The notes beneath the pieces were generated by a model, which saw only the letters and a list, made by a program, of their open reading frames with translations, was not told the DNA's origin and searched no databases. Below are positions 42,889 to 51,788 of a DNA stretch of 64,000 bases, in pieces. The position numbers were made by a program, and so were the translations under genes. The stretch comes from DASUAS01 sp963841415 (GTDB taxonomy: Bacteria > Actinomycetota > Acidimicrobiia > IMCC26256 > DASPTH01). Position 1 is the first letter of the stretch, and every line of letters starts with the position of its first letter. Location of the stretch: the NCBI GenBank assembly GCA_963841415.1, contig CAWJCN010000005.1, forward strand, positions 124,001 through 188,000, written 5' to 3'.

Positions 42889-45168
42889 GTGAACGACGCG
42901 CGCGACCCCGCCCACTTCCGCGGCACCATCGGCCCGACCGTCGCCGAGTCCGAACCCTGGTGGCCCGAGCCGGCCCACCCCGGTCAAGACGCCCCGCACG
43001 TCCTCGTGATCCTCTTCGACGACCTCGGGTTCTCCCACTTCGGCTGCTACGGCTCCGACCTCCCGACCCCCAACATCGACCGGCTGGCCGCGGGTGGGCT
43101 CCGCTACAGCAACTTCCACGTCACCCCGCTCTGCTCACCGACGCGTGCCGCGCTGCTCACCGGCCGCAACCACCACACGGTCGGGATGCGGGCGATCTCC
43201 AACTTCAACACCGGGTTTCCTCACATGCGGGGTCGCATCACCGATCAGGCGGCGACCATGGCGGAGGTGCTGCGCGGAGTCGGGTACGCCACGTTCGCCG
43301 TCGGCAAGTGGCACCTCTGCCCCATGGACGAGGCGTCGGCCGCCGGCCCCTACGACAACTGGCCGCTCCAGCGCGGCTTCGACCGCTACTACGGGTTCCT
43401 CGACGGCGAGACCGACCAGTTCACCCCCGACCTGACCTACGACAACCACCGGGTCGATCCGCCGCGAACGCAGCAGGAGGGCTACCACCTCACCGAGGAT
43501 CTGGTCGACCGGACCCTCGAGTTCATCAACGACTCGGTCTCGATCCGCCCCGACCGGCCGTGCTTCACGTACCTCGCCCTCGGTGCGACCCACGCGCCCC
43601 ACCAGGCGCCGGCCGAACACCTCGCCCGCCACCGCGGCCGCTACGACGCCGGGTGGGACGACGCCCGGGACCGCTGGTTCGCACGGCAGCAGGACCTCGG
43701 CGTGATCCCGCCCGGCACCGACCTCGCGCCCCGCAACCCCGGCGTCGAGCCCTGGGACGAGCTGCCCGACGCGCAGCGACGGCTCGCGGCGCGCCTCCAG
43801 GAGGCGTTCGCCGCCTTCCTCGAGCACACCGACGACCAGATCGGACGTCTCGTCGACGGGCTCGATGGGATGGGGCTGCTCGACGACACCGTGATCGTGC
43901 TGCTGTCCGACAACGGTGCCAGCCGCGAGGGCGGACCGTTCGGCGTCCTCCACGAGATGAAGTTCTACAACCTCCTGTTCGAGACACCGGAGGAGGCGCT
44001 CGACCACCTCGACGAGATCGGCGGACCGCGCAGCCACGCCAACTACCCGTGGGGATGGGCCCAGGCCGGCAACACGCCGTTCAAGTGGTACAAGTCGAAC
44101 ACACACGAGGGCGGTGTGCACGTGCCGTGCATCGTGCACTGGCCCCACGGCGTCGACGACGCCGGCGGGATCCGCCACCAGTTCCACTACGTCACCGACA
44201 TCGCGCCCACCATCTACGAGCTCGTCGGCGTCGAGGCACCCGACACCTACCGCGGCGTCGCGCAGCTGCCGCTCACGGGTGCGTCGATGGTGTCGACCTT
44301 CGACCCCGCGTCCGCCGACGAACCGAGCCGGCACACCTCGCAGTACTTCGAGATGATGGGCCATCGCGGCATGTACGTCGACGGGTGGAAGGCGGTCACG
44401 CGCCACGACGAGGGCACGTCGTTCGACGACGACGTGTGGGAGCTCTACGACCTCACCGCCGATCCGTCCGAGTGCCACGACCTCTCGAGCCAGCAACCCG
44501 ACCGCTTGGCCGCGTTGGTCGAGCGGTGGTGGGAGGAGGCGGAGGTCCACGGCGTGCTGCCGCTCGACGACCGCATGATGGCGCTGTTCGGCTCGCGCTT
44601 CTCCGAGCACAGCCCGCACCGGCCCGACCGCCACTACACGTACCGGCCGCCGATGTCGCCCATGCCGGGGCAGACGTCACCCGCCATCGGCGGTCGCAGC
44701 TGGGATCTCGACGCGCGGGTCGAGCGGGAGGCCGGGCAGGGCGGCGTGCTGTACGCGCTCGGCAACGGCAACGCCGGGCTGTCCGTGTTCGTCCAGGACG
44801 ACCGGCTGGTGTTCGACTACAACACGTTCGGCGACCACACGATCGTGGAGTCGGAGGAGGCGCTGCCCACCGGAGCCTGCGTGCTCGGAGTGCGGTTCCG
44901 ACGCGAGGGCACCGGCGCCACGGCGACCATCGTCGTCGACGACCGTCCGGTCGGGTCGGCCGAGATCCCGTTCGCGATGCGCGTGATCTCGAGCGTGGGC
45001 AGCAGCGTGGGCTACGACCACGGCATGCCGGTGAGCGACCGCTACGAGAACGCGTTCCCGTTCGAAGGGGACCTCAACGCGGTCGACATCCAATTGTCGA
45101 GCGCGTCGGAGGCCGAGGAGCGCGACATCGCCGGCGCCGCGGAGCGCTCCGCCCTCGGGCGGCAGTGA
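42889..45168 (+). CDS. sulfatase (formylglycine type), paralogue of 34520-36799
   Basis: This 759-residue sulfatase has exactly the same number of codons as its minus-strand paralogue. The maturation motif is CSPTRAALLTG (Cys82). Metal-site segments are LFDDLGFSHFGCYG, GKWHLC and LSDNGASREGG, and ATHAPHQAP supplies an active-site His. The C-terminal ~180 residues again form a beta-rich extension (FVQDDRLVFDYNTFGDHT). I used the GTG at 42889, because a family-like start (DARDPAHFRGTIGPTVAES) follows directly, as in the paralogue. No signal peptide is visible. It is divergent from hsaA. Confidence 0.92.
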   Translation: MNDARDPAHFRGTIGPTVAESEPWWPEPAHPGQDAPHVLVILFDDLGFSHFGCYGSDLPTPNIDRLAAGGLRYSNFHVTPLCSPTRAALLTGRNHHTVGMRAISNFNTGFPHMRGRITDQAATMAEVLRGVGYATFAVGKWHLCPMDEASAAGPYDNWPLQRGFDRYYGFLDGETDQFTPDLTYDNHRVDPPRTQQEGYHLTEDLVDRTLEFINDSVSIRPDRPCFTYLALGATHAPHQAPAEHLARHRGRYDAGWDDARDRWFARQQDLGVIPPGTDLAPRNPGVEPWDELPDAQRRLAARLQEAFAAFLEHTDDQIGRLVDGLDGMGLLDDTVIVLLSDNGASREGGPFGVLHEMKFYNLLFETPEEALDHLDEIGGPRSHANYPWGWAQAGNTPFKWYKSNTHEGGVHVPCIVHWPHGVDDAGGIRHQFHYVTDIAPTIYELVGVEAPDTYRGVAQLPLTGASMVSTFDPASADEPSRHTSQYFEMMGHRGMYVDGWKAVTRHDEGTSFDDDVWELYDLTADPSECHDLSSQQPDRLAALVERWWEEAEVHGVLPLDDRMMALFGSRFSEHSPHRPDRHYTYRPPMSPMPGQTSPAIGGRSWDLDARVEREAGQGGVLYALGNGNAGLSVFVQDDRLVFDYNTFGDHTIVESEEALPTGACVLGVRFRREGTGATATIVVDDRPVGSAEIPFAMRVISSVGSSVGYDHGMPVSDRYENAFPFEGDLNAVDIQLSSASEAEERDIAGAAERSALGRQ

Positions 45169-45178
45169 CCTCGTCCGG

Positions 45179-48100
45179 TCACCGAGCGCAGGTCGAGCCG
45201 TCGTCCGAGATCGCGAACCGCGCACGTTCCGAGGCCGAGAGGTCCCGTCCGACGATGCTGCACGCAGCGTCGCGCAGGCTCCCGGCGTCGAAGGAGATGA
45301 TCGACGCGGCGCCCGGCGGGTCACCGGCCTCGTCGTAGGTGTGCCCGAGCGTCGCCGCCGCGACGTGCGTCCCGTCGACGACGGTCACCGCCTCGACCTG
45401 GCCGGCCCGCTGCGCCACCACGCCGATGAGCGAGCGCGTCGGGACATCCCACAACTTCACCTGGCGGGTGTCGTCTCCGGTGACGAGCTTCGACCCGTCG
45501 GCGCTGAACGCAATCGCTTCGACCGCACCTGAGCCCGTGGTCGCGAGCTCCGCCGCCGGTTGACCTTCCAGGGGGCTCGACCAGAGCTCCAGGCGTCCGT
45601 CGGTGAACCCGGTCGCGAAGGTGTCACCGGTGGGTGAGAAGGTGGCTGGCCCGATGAAGCCGCCGTTCGCGTGGTCGACGGGGCCCCGGGCGAGGTGCGC
45701 ACCGCGGAGCTTGAAGGCCTGGAACGCGGCGCCCGCGTGGTCGGTCTCACCGATGACGACCGCGGTGCCGTCGTGGTTCACGGCGATCTGATCCGGGTTG
45801 ATGCCGACGGGGTCGATCGAGAGGAGGCGCGCGCGACGCTGTGAGATGTCGACGCGGGCGATGCGATTGGAGGCGATCGACGTCGAGGAAGGGTCCTGAC
45901 AGCTCACGACGACGACCCGGGCGTCGCCGCTGATCCCGAAGTGGCCGGACCACTGGCACGCCTTCGGAATCGTGAACACGCGGCGCGTCGCCTGTGGGAA
46001 ATGCCAGAGCGCCACCGCAGTGGAGTTGCACGCCCGGTCGAACTGCTCGACGGCGACGTCGTCGCCGGCCCGGGCGAACACGACGTCGGGATCGAGCTTG
46101 CAGGCGCCCGGTTTCGCCGACGACCCGGGGACCGCGACCTCGAACGACTTCCCGGTGCGGCGGTCGAGCACGCGCTGGTCGCCAGTTTGCGTCTGCACGA
46201 AGAGGTACCGAGCTCCCGGAGCCACCCCAAGCAGACGGTCGTCCTTCGGAACCCGGACTCGGCGCGCGAGCCGGTCGTCACCCGGGCGCGCCCGCCACAC
46301 CTGCAGCTCGTCGACTGCGCTTCCGGGCAGCGTGAAGTACATGCCGTCGGTCGAGAATTCGACGGGGCTGCTGTCCCCCGGTGTCAGCGGCGGCTCGACG
46401 ACGCTCGTCCGCACTTCGACGGCAGCGTCATCGTACTGACCCGGCGGTCGGTACACGTGCACGACTCCGGTGTTCGTGTCGCGGGTTGCGATCTCCGTGC
46501 CGTCGGGGCTGATGCCCGCGACCGGGGCGGTGCGCGCGGTCGGCACGTCGAGCGTCGCGACGTCGAGGCCGGGCGCACCCGGCCGGCAGGTGGCCAGGAT
46601 GGCGCGCCTTCCCCCGCTCGCACCGGTGGTCACCGAGGTCGCGCCGTCGTCGACGTGGACGTCCAGCATCTGCGGGATGTCGGGATACATCGTGTAGTAG
46701 CCGTCATAGACCCCGCCGACGGGTCCACTGCACTCGAAGCGCGGCGCCTCGCCGCCGACGTCCCAGACCTTCACGACCTCCATGTACTGCTTCGCGCCGT
46801 CGGTGACCGGGACGATGTGGGCGCTGGCGACGACCTTTCCGGAGGGGCTCAGAGCCAGGCCGGCCGACTGCTCCTCGTCGGAGCCGAACCCGGTCGCGAT
46901 CGTGTGCTCCAGCCGACCGCGGTCGGCGTCCCACACGTCGATCGTGGTGCCGTAGTAGTCGAGCGCGACAACGACCGGTGCGTGCGCGCTCGTCGCGAGC
47001 TGCCACACGTCGTAGTCCGACGGGATCGCGAGCTCGTGGCCGCCCGTCTGTCGTCCCACCCGCCACACCCTGACGTGCGTGTTCTCGCTGTACTCGTCCG
47101 AGTACTCCTGTCCGACGAGGAGCCGATCGCCGTCGGCGAACGAGAAGGAGCCCGGGTGGCGCGACTTCGCGACCGCGACCGACGCCAGCTCGTGGCCGGA
47201 GCCGGTGCGGAACACACGGATCCGGTTCCCGTCGCCGGCGGCGACCAGCGCGCTGTCGGCGCCAAAGGCGGTGTTGCCGACGCCACCCGAACGCATCACG
47301 ACGTCGCGCTGCAGCCCGGATGGGGACTCGAGCGCGTGCAACAACGCCGACTGCGATGGCAGACCGGAGTTGGCGCGGTCGCTCGTCACCGCGAGCAGCA
47401 TCGCCAGGCCGCTGCGGCCAGTGGCCTGCTCGTTGAGCACCTCCGCGCTGAGGGCGCGTGCCTGCGCGACCGACGCCTGGTGGCGGGCGGCGCTCCGCTG
47501 CTGGAACGCGATGACGCTCGTGACGACGGCGACGACGAGCAGCGCGACGAGGACGGAGACCGCACCGCGCGTCGCGCGCCGGAGCTTCTGCTGTTGGCGC
47601 AGGTCCTCGCCCTGGAGGTCGTCGGGAGCCCGCCCGTGGATGGGAGCCGCCAGCTCGGCGATCTGGCTGCGGAAGCGGGGTTCGCGCAGTGACAGGTCGG
47701 GCGCGGTGCGAGCCCAGCGCAGGTCGAGGTAGAGCGGTTCGGAACGGAAGACGCCCTGCAGCACCGGATGGAGCGAGTCGGTGACGTCCCAGTCGAAGTC
47801 GGACCGGTCGTCGACCCACTCGATGGTGCCGTCGGACAGGACGATGAGGATGTGCTCGGGCGCTCGGAGATCGAGCCAGCGCGAGAGCTCGCGTCCGACC
47901 CATTCCGAGCGCGCCGACGAGGGCGACGCCATGAGGATGAAGTAGCGCGACGAGTCGAGCGCCTCGCAGATCGACTCCCAGAGGTGGGGGGTCAGCCCGA
48001 GACCGGTGGCGTCGCGGAACACGTGCAGCGCGCGGCGGCCGTACCAGGGACGGGCGAGGCGGTGGAGACCCTGCTGGACCTCGCGCGCGAGGTCGAGGTC

Positions 48101-48226
48101 GAAGTCGTGGCTGTAGGAGATGAACGCGTCGTACCGGTCGGTGCTCGCCGGCGTCGGCGCGGAATCGGGCGCGGCCCCGTCGGGCGCGGCCGCGTCGGGC
48201 GGAGTGGTGCGGGTCTCGTCCACCAT
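45179..48226 (-). CDS. TIR-TM-WD40 repeat protein
   Basis: This 1015-residue protein has an Ala/Pro-rich leader (1-30) and then a TIR domain (31-165: YDAFISYSHDFDLD, LMASPSSARSEWVGREL). Glu113 is the probable catalytic Glu of TIR NAD-cleaving enzymes. A membrane helix (222-242) and a short helical/coiled part (FQQRSAARHQASVAQARALS) follow, then about 700 residues of WD40-like propeller (PVAGISPDGTEIATR, EAIAFSADGSKLVTGDDTRQVKLWD). Bacterial TIR domains often kill or signal by consuming NAD. It starts 8 bp after the S53 protease stop, so it ends that operon. Sensing through the propeller is inferred. Confidence 0.9.
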   Translation of the reverse strand: MVDETRTTPPDAAAPDGAAPDSAPTPASTDRYDAFISYSHDFDLDLAREVQQGLHRLARPWYGRRALHVFRDATGLGLTPHLWESICEALDSSRYFILMASPSSARSEWVGRELSRWLDLRAPEHILIVLSDGTIEWVDDRSDFDWDVTDSLHPVLQGVFRSEPLYLDLRWARTAPDLSLREPRFRSQIAELAAPIHGRAPDDLQGEDLRQQQKLRRATRGAVSVLVALLVVAVVTSVIAFQQRSAARHQASVAQARALSAEVLNEQATGRSGLAMLLAVTSDRANSGLPSQSALLHALESPSGLQRDVVMRSGGVGNTAFGADSALVAAGDGNRIRVFRTGSGHELASVAVAKSRHPGSFSFADGDRLLVGQEYSDEYSENTHVRVWRVGRQTGGHELAIPSDYDVWQLATSAHAPVVVALDYYGTTIDVWDADRGRLEHTIATGFGSDEEQSAGLALSPSGKVVASAHIVPVTDGAKQYMEVVKVWDVGGEAPRFECSGPVGGVYDGYYTMYPDIPQMLDVHVDDGATSVTTGASGGRRAILATCRPGAPGLDVATLDVPTARTAPVAGISPDGTEIATRDTNTGVVHVYRPPGQYDDAAVEVRTSVVEPPLTPGDSSPVEFSTDGMYFTLPGSAVDELQVWRARPGDDRLARRVRVPKDDRLLGVAPGARYLFVQTQTGDQRVLDRRTGKSFEVAVPGSSAKPGACKLDPDVVFARAGDDVAVEQFDRACNSTAVALWHFPQATRRVFTIPKACQWSGHFGISGDARVVVVSCQDPSSTSIASNRIARVDISQRRARLLSIDPVGINPDQIAVNHDGTAVVIGETDHAGAAFQAFKLRGAHLARGPVDHANGGFIGPATFSPTGDTFATGFTDGRLELWSSPLEGQPAAELATTGSGAVEAIAFSADGSKLVTGDDTRQVKLWDVPTRSLIGVVAQRAGQVEAVTVVDGTHVAAATLGHTYDEAGDPPGAASIISFDAGSLRDAACSIVGRDLSASERARFAISDDGSTCAR

Positions 48227-48233
48227 CGGCTCG

Positions 48234-49913
48234 TCAGCTCCCGTTCGCCCGCGCGACCCATTGGTTCGCCAGCGCGGTGACGCGCGGCGTCCCGAGACCG
48301 GTGACGAAGTCCCAGCCGGTCCCCGCCGGGTAGAGCGTGTTGCCGCCCTGGGTGACGTCGAGGAACGCCGCCCGGTATGCGGTCGGGTCGGCCGCGATCG
48401 AGTAGACGAGCGTGGCGACGTCGCGATCGGCGTTGGCACCGCTGTGCACCCGCACGTACTGCTTCGCGATGGCGAGGGCACCGGCCCAGAACGGCGCGGC
48501 GGCGCTGGTCCCGCCCGCGATCGACGCGAACGCCTTGCCCGTCGTCGGGTTCCACACCTCGATCGAGAGGTTGAGGAAGTTGTCGGCCGGACCGGCGACG
48601 TCGGGCACGAGCCGCCGGGTCCCGGACTCGTGGGCCACCGCCGACGACTGCCACGGCGGCCGGTCGATCGCCTGGCTCGTCCCGCCCCCCGATCCCCACG
48701 TGCTCAACGGGTCCTGCCAGGCCTCTTCGTAGAGCTGCTGGTCCTGCACGTAGAGCGTCGCGCCGCCGACCGCGAGCACGTGGGCGCTCGACGCCGGGTA
48801 GTCGACCGCGATGCGCATGTCGGCCTGCGAGCTGTCGGGACGCAGGCACCCGTAGGGACCCTGGTCGCCGGAGGCGACGAGCACGGTGATGCCCGCGGCC
48901 TCGGCGCTCGCGTACGACGGCTCGTCGGTGGCGATCGCCGACTGCGGCTCGCACGATCCCCAGCTGACGGTGAGGATGGAGGCGCGGTGGTCGGCGACGA
49001 CCTGGTCGACGATCCGGGTGAGTCCGGCGCCGTCGTTCGCGGTCTGGTAGTTCAAGATCGTCGCGTCGGGGGCCATGGCGCGCACCATCTCGAGGTCGAG
49101 GGCCACCTCACCGGAGCCGTTGGCGTCCCAGTCGGGCGACTTCGTCCCCGGTGGTGCCGGCTTCACCGTGACCGTCTTGTCAGGTGTGCGACTCGTCGTG
49201 TAGGTCTTCGCCCACGTCGTCGCCTCGTCGCCGTGCATCGTCGCGAGCGACGCGACGGCGACGACCTCGTTCCGGCCGGTCGATCCCCCGTCGACCAGAT
49301 CCTTCGCCTCGTACACCTGGCGGAGGTCGCTCGGTGTCAGGTAACCGCCGGTGCGCGCGCTCGACCGCGGCACCGACGACGCGGGCCGGAACGTCGGGGT
49401 GGTGTCGAGGCCGCGCACGCTGGTCACCCCCGAGCGGAGGGCCGACGGGATCGTCGGTGACCTCGACGGCTTGCGCACGAGCACGCGGCCGTGACCGCGG
49501 TACTCGTCGAGGCGGACGTGGAAGAGGTGCTCGACGTCGCGCGCGGCGCCTTCCGCGAGGAGCGCGGTGCGCTGCGGGAACACCTGCGTCACGTGCACGC
49601 CGGCGGCCGCGAGCGAGCGGACCAGCTCCCGGAGCCGGGCATCGGCCAGGCCGTACCGACGACCGATCTCGCGCGGGGTCAACCAGGTCGGCGCGGAGGC
49701 GACACGCTGCGTGGCCACGTACTCCCTCAGCGCGGCGGCGCCCGGGAGTCGCAGCGTGAGGGTCAGCGGGATCGTGGTGGCGGGGTCGGTGCGGATCGGT
49801 CGGGCGCCGGACCCGTCGCGGGCCGCGGTCGTCACGGCGGCGACGGATCCGGTCTGAGCCAGGCCGATCACCGCGACGCACGCGAGCACGACGGTGGCGC
49901 ATCTCGTTCGCAC
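48234..49913 (-). CDS. secreted S53 (sedolisin/kumamolisin) serine protease
   Basis: This 559-residue protease starts at a GTG with a signal peptide (VVLACVAVIGLAQTGSVAA). A pro-domain occupies roughly 45-185 (LTPREIGRRYGLADARL, VEHLFHVRLDEYR). The catalytic domain has Glu269 and Asp273 (SGEVALDLEMV), the oxyanion Asp350 (VASGDQGPYGC) and the nucleophile Ser470 (AGGTSAAAPFW). A calcium-site tail follows (FLDVTQGGNTLYP, AGTGWDFVTGLGTP). These peptidases work in acid conditions outside the cell. It lies between the TIR-WD40 gene and the zinc-ribbon membrane protein; why such a protease is in this operon is unclear. Confidence 0.92.
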   Translation of the reverse strand: MRTRCATVVLACVAVIGLAQTGSVAAVTTAARDGSGARPIRTDPATTIPLTLTLRLPGAAALREYVATQRVASAPTWLTPREIGRRYGLADARLRELVRSLAAAGVHVTQVFPQRTALLAEGAARDVEHLFHVRLDEYRGHGRVLVRKPSRSPTIPSALRSGVTSVRGLDTTPTFRPASSVPRSSARTGGYLTPSDLRQVYEAKDLVDGGSTGRNEVVAVASLATMHGDEATTWAKTYTTSRTPDKTVTVKPAPPGTKSPDWDANGSGEVALDLEMVRAMAPDATILNYQTANDGAGLTRIVDQVVADHRASILTVSWGSCEPQSAIATDEPSYASAEAAGITVLVASGDQGPYGCLRPDSSQADMRIAVDYPASSAHVLAVGGATLYVQDQQLYEEAWQDPLSTWGSGGGTSQAIDRPPWQSSAVAHESGTRRLVPDVAGPADNFLNLSIEVWNPTTGKAFASIAGGTSAAAPFWAGALAIAKQYVRVHSGANADRDVATLVYSIAADPTAYRAAFLDVTQGGNTLYPAGTGWDFVTGLGTPRVTALANQWVARANGS

Positions 49914-49914
49914 C

Positions 49915-50424
49915 TCAGCGCCCCCAGGTCACGCTGGTGAGGACGGGCGACAGCGAACGGCGAAGCTGGGCGATGGTGCTCGGGTCGTCGGTGCCGGTGA
50001 TGACGTACGAGACGACGACCGCGGCCCGCCCGTTCCCCGCCGAGCCGATGATCACGAAGGCGGGACGCACCGGACCGATCGGGGTGTCTGCGGTGCCGCG
50101 GAAGGACCCGCCGGTCGCGTCGAACCGACCGAGCCGCAGCTGGGTCACCGCTGTTGCCGGATCGTCGTCCTCGGTGAGACCGAGCACGACGCTCGCGAGG
50201 TCGGAGCGTCGATCCTGCACGAGCTGCTCCGGCTGGGCGTCGGACTGCCGCGTCACCGTCACCCAGACGCTCGCCTCGACCCCCGAGGGGCGCGCGCTCT
50301 GCACGCGGAGTCGCAGCGTGGTGGACGTCGACTCATCGACCGAGAACACCTTCACCGGGTAGGACAGGCGCACGCCGCTCCCCACGTCGCTCGACCAGCT
50401 GGCGTATCGCGACCCGCGCGACAT
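49915..50424 (-). pseudogene. C-terminal extracellular domain of the zinc-ribbon membrane protein, out of frame
   Basis: About 165 codons encode a beta-rich domain beginning SRYASWSSDVGSGVRLSYPV and ending AQLRRSLSPVLTSVTWGR. It has no signal peptide or good start of its own. It continues naturally after the PQLCPGPPLD end of the upstream membrane protein if one base is removed near 50424. Proteins with a zinc ribbon, membrane helices and such an outer domain are common in Actinobacteria. I therefore treat it as the detached C-terminus of the gene at 50333-51772. Confidence 0.6.
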
Positions 50425-51772
50425 CGAGGGGCGGACCCGGGCAGAGCTGCGGCGCCGGACAGACCTGGGGCGCTGCACCGGGCTCTCGGATGACGACGAC
50501 GAGCACCGAGGCCAGGCACACCGTGCCGACGATCAGCCAGAAGGACAGCAGGATCACCCCACGGCCCCGTCGCGAGGGCCGGTCGCCCGCCGGGAGGCGC
50601 TGCTGCCGGCCGCCGCCCGGCGGCGTCACCGCCGAGTCGTCGCGCCCCTTGGGCAGGGCCCGCAGTGCGACACCGCAGTGGCCGCAGAACGTGTGGGCGG
50701 GGGTCGACCGTCCGCAGTTCGCGCACGTGACGTCGGCCCCGAGGTCACGCTCGTCGGCTTCTTCGAGCAACCCGACGTGGATGGCGCGCCGCATCAGCAG
50801 GAGCCCCACAACGGCGAGCGCGGTCAGCACGGCGGCACTCGCGAGCGAACCCGACACCTGTTGCGCGACCGTCGCGACGGTCGGTAGCGCGAGCGCCATC
50901 AGCAACGCGAGCGGCGGCGTCGCGAGTGGTCCGAGCGCGCGGCGGTCGCGCACCGGCGCGCGGAAGCGCAGCCAGAGCGCGCCGGCCGCCCAGGCCGCGC
51001 CGCCCGCGGCGATCACCGGCATCAGCACGGACAGCTCGACGAGTCGGAGCGTCCACGGACCGGATGCCGCGTCCGGCCGCAGTCCGATCTCGGTGATCGG
51101 CCACGCCTGCACCACCATCATCACGGACCACACGGCGACGGCCGACGCGGCGCCGAAGAACACGCCGTCGAGCACGTCGTTGAACCGCGGATGCCGCAAC
51201 AGGATCAGCGGACCCACCATTGCGAGCGCGCTCGCGACGACCGGGACGGCCAGCGCGCGCACGAGGACCGTGCCATCGGTCAGCGAGCTCCAACCGTGTT
51301 GCTGGAGCGGCAGCCGCACCTGCAGCAGCACGAGGCCCAGGCCGAGGCCGATCGCGGCGCCCAGCAGCATCGTCAACCCCACGATGAGGATCGACTCGTC
51401 CTCGTAGACGTCGACGGCGTAGAGGTACAGGACCATCAACGCCGGGATCAGCACCGCAGCGGCGGCGAGCGCCACCGCGTACACACCGGTGATGCCGAGC
51501 CCGACGATGACCGCGAACCCGCTGGCCAGCGCGAGCCGGAAGGCCGCCATGTCGTGTCGTGGGAGCTGCGGGAACAGCGTGGACGTCACGTGCGTGCCCC
51601 ACAGCCCCTCGTTCGGGGCCGCGGCGTACTGCTCGCGCCGGCGTCCACCGCGTGGCGTGCCGGACGCGATCGCGAGCGGGAAGCCGCACCGGCAGCAGTA
51701 GTCGAGCGGAGGGGTCGGGCGCCCGCAATCGGGGCAGCGGATCAGCGCTCCGTCGTCGCCGACCACGGTCAT
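50333..51772 (-). CDS. zinc-ribbon multi-span membrane protein
   Basis: This protein is 479 residues in this frame, probably longer without the frameshift. The N-terminus has a zinc ribbon CPDCGRPTPPLDYCCRCG. A run of about eight to ten hydrophobic helices follows (residues 70-350), then a second zinc ribbon CANCGRSTPAHTFCGHCG, a Pro/Arg-rich stretch and a last helix (VILLSFWLIVGTVCLASVLVV). The final ~30 residues (RRGERRAPVLPGEG) look like out-of-frame translation. No known activity. It lies 16 bp after the SLATT stop and two bases before the protease in the same operon. Confidence 0.75.
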   Translation of the reverse strand: MTVVGDDGALIRCPDCGRPTPPLDYCCRCGFPLAIASGTPRGGRRREQYAAAPNEGLWGTHVTSTLFPQLPRHDMAAFRLALASGFAVIVGLGITGVYAVALAAAAVLIPALMVLYLYAVDVYEDESILIVGLTMLLGAAIGLGLGLVLLQVRLPLQQHGWSSLTDGTVLVRALAVPVVASALAMVGPLILLRHPRFNDVLDGVFFGAASAVAVWSVMMVVQAWPITEIGLRPDAASGPWTLRLVELSVLMPVIAAGGAAWAAGALWLRFRAPVRDRRALGPLATPPLALLMALALPTVATVAQQVSGSLASAAVLTALAVVGLLLMRRAIHVGLLEEADERDLGADVTCANCGRSTPAHTFCGHCGVALRALPKGRDDSAVTPPGGGRQQRLPAGDRPSRRGRGVILLSFWLIVGTVCLASVLVVVIREPGAAPQVCPAPQLCPGPPLDVARVAIRQLVERRGERRAPVLPGEGVLGR

Positions 51773-51788
51773 CGGTACGCCCGCACGG

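Noticed and set aside
42747..45338. An 863-codon plus-strand frame overlapping the second sulfatase in another phase
   Set aside because: Extremely Arg/Pro-rich shadow; the sulfatase frame has all active-site motifs.
45941..47692. A 583-codon plus-strand frame opposite the TIR-WD40 gene
   Set aside because: No recognisable domain, and it lies fully inside a well-supported WD40 propeller on the other strand.
50333..50424. Programmed ribosomal frameshift in the zinc-ribbon membrane protein
   Set aside because: No slippery heptamer or stimulatory structure is evident; an indel is a simpler explanation.
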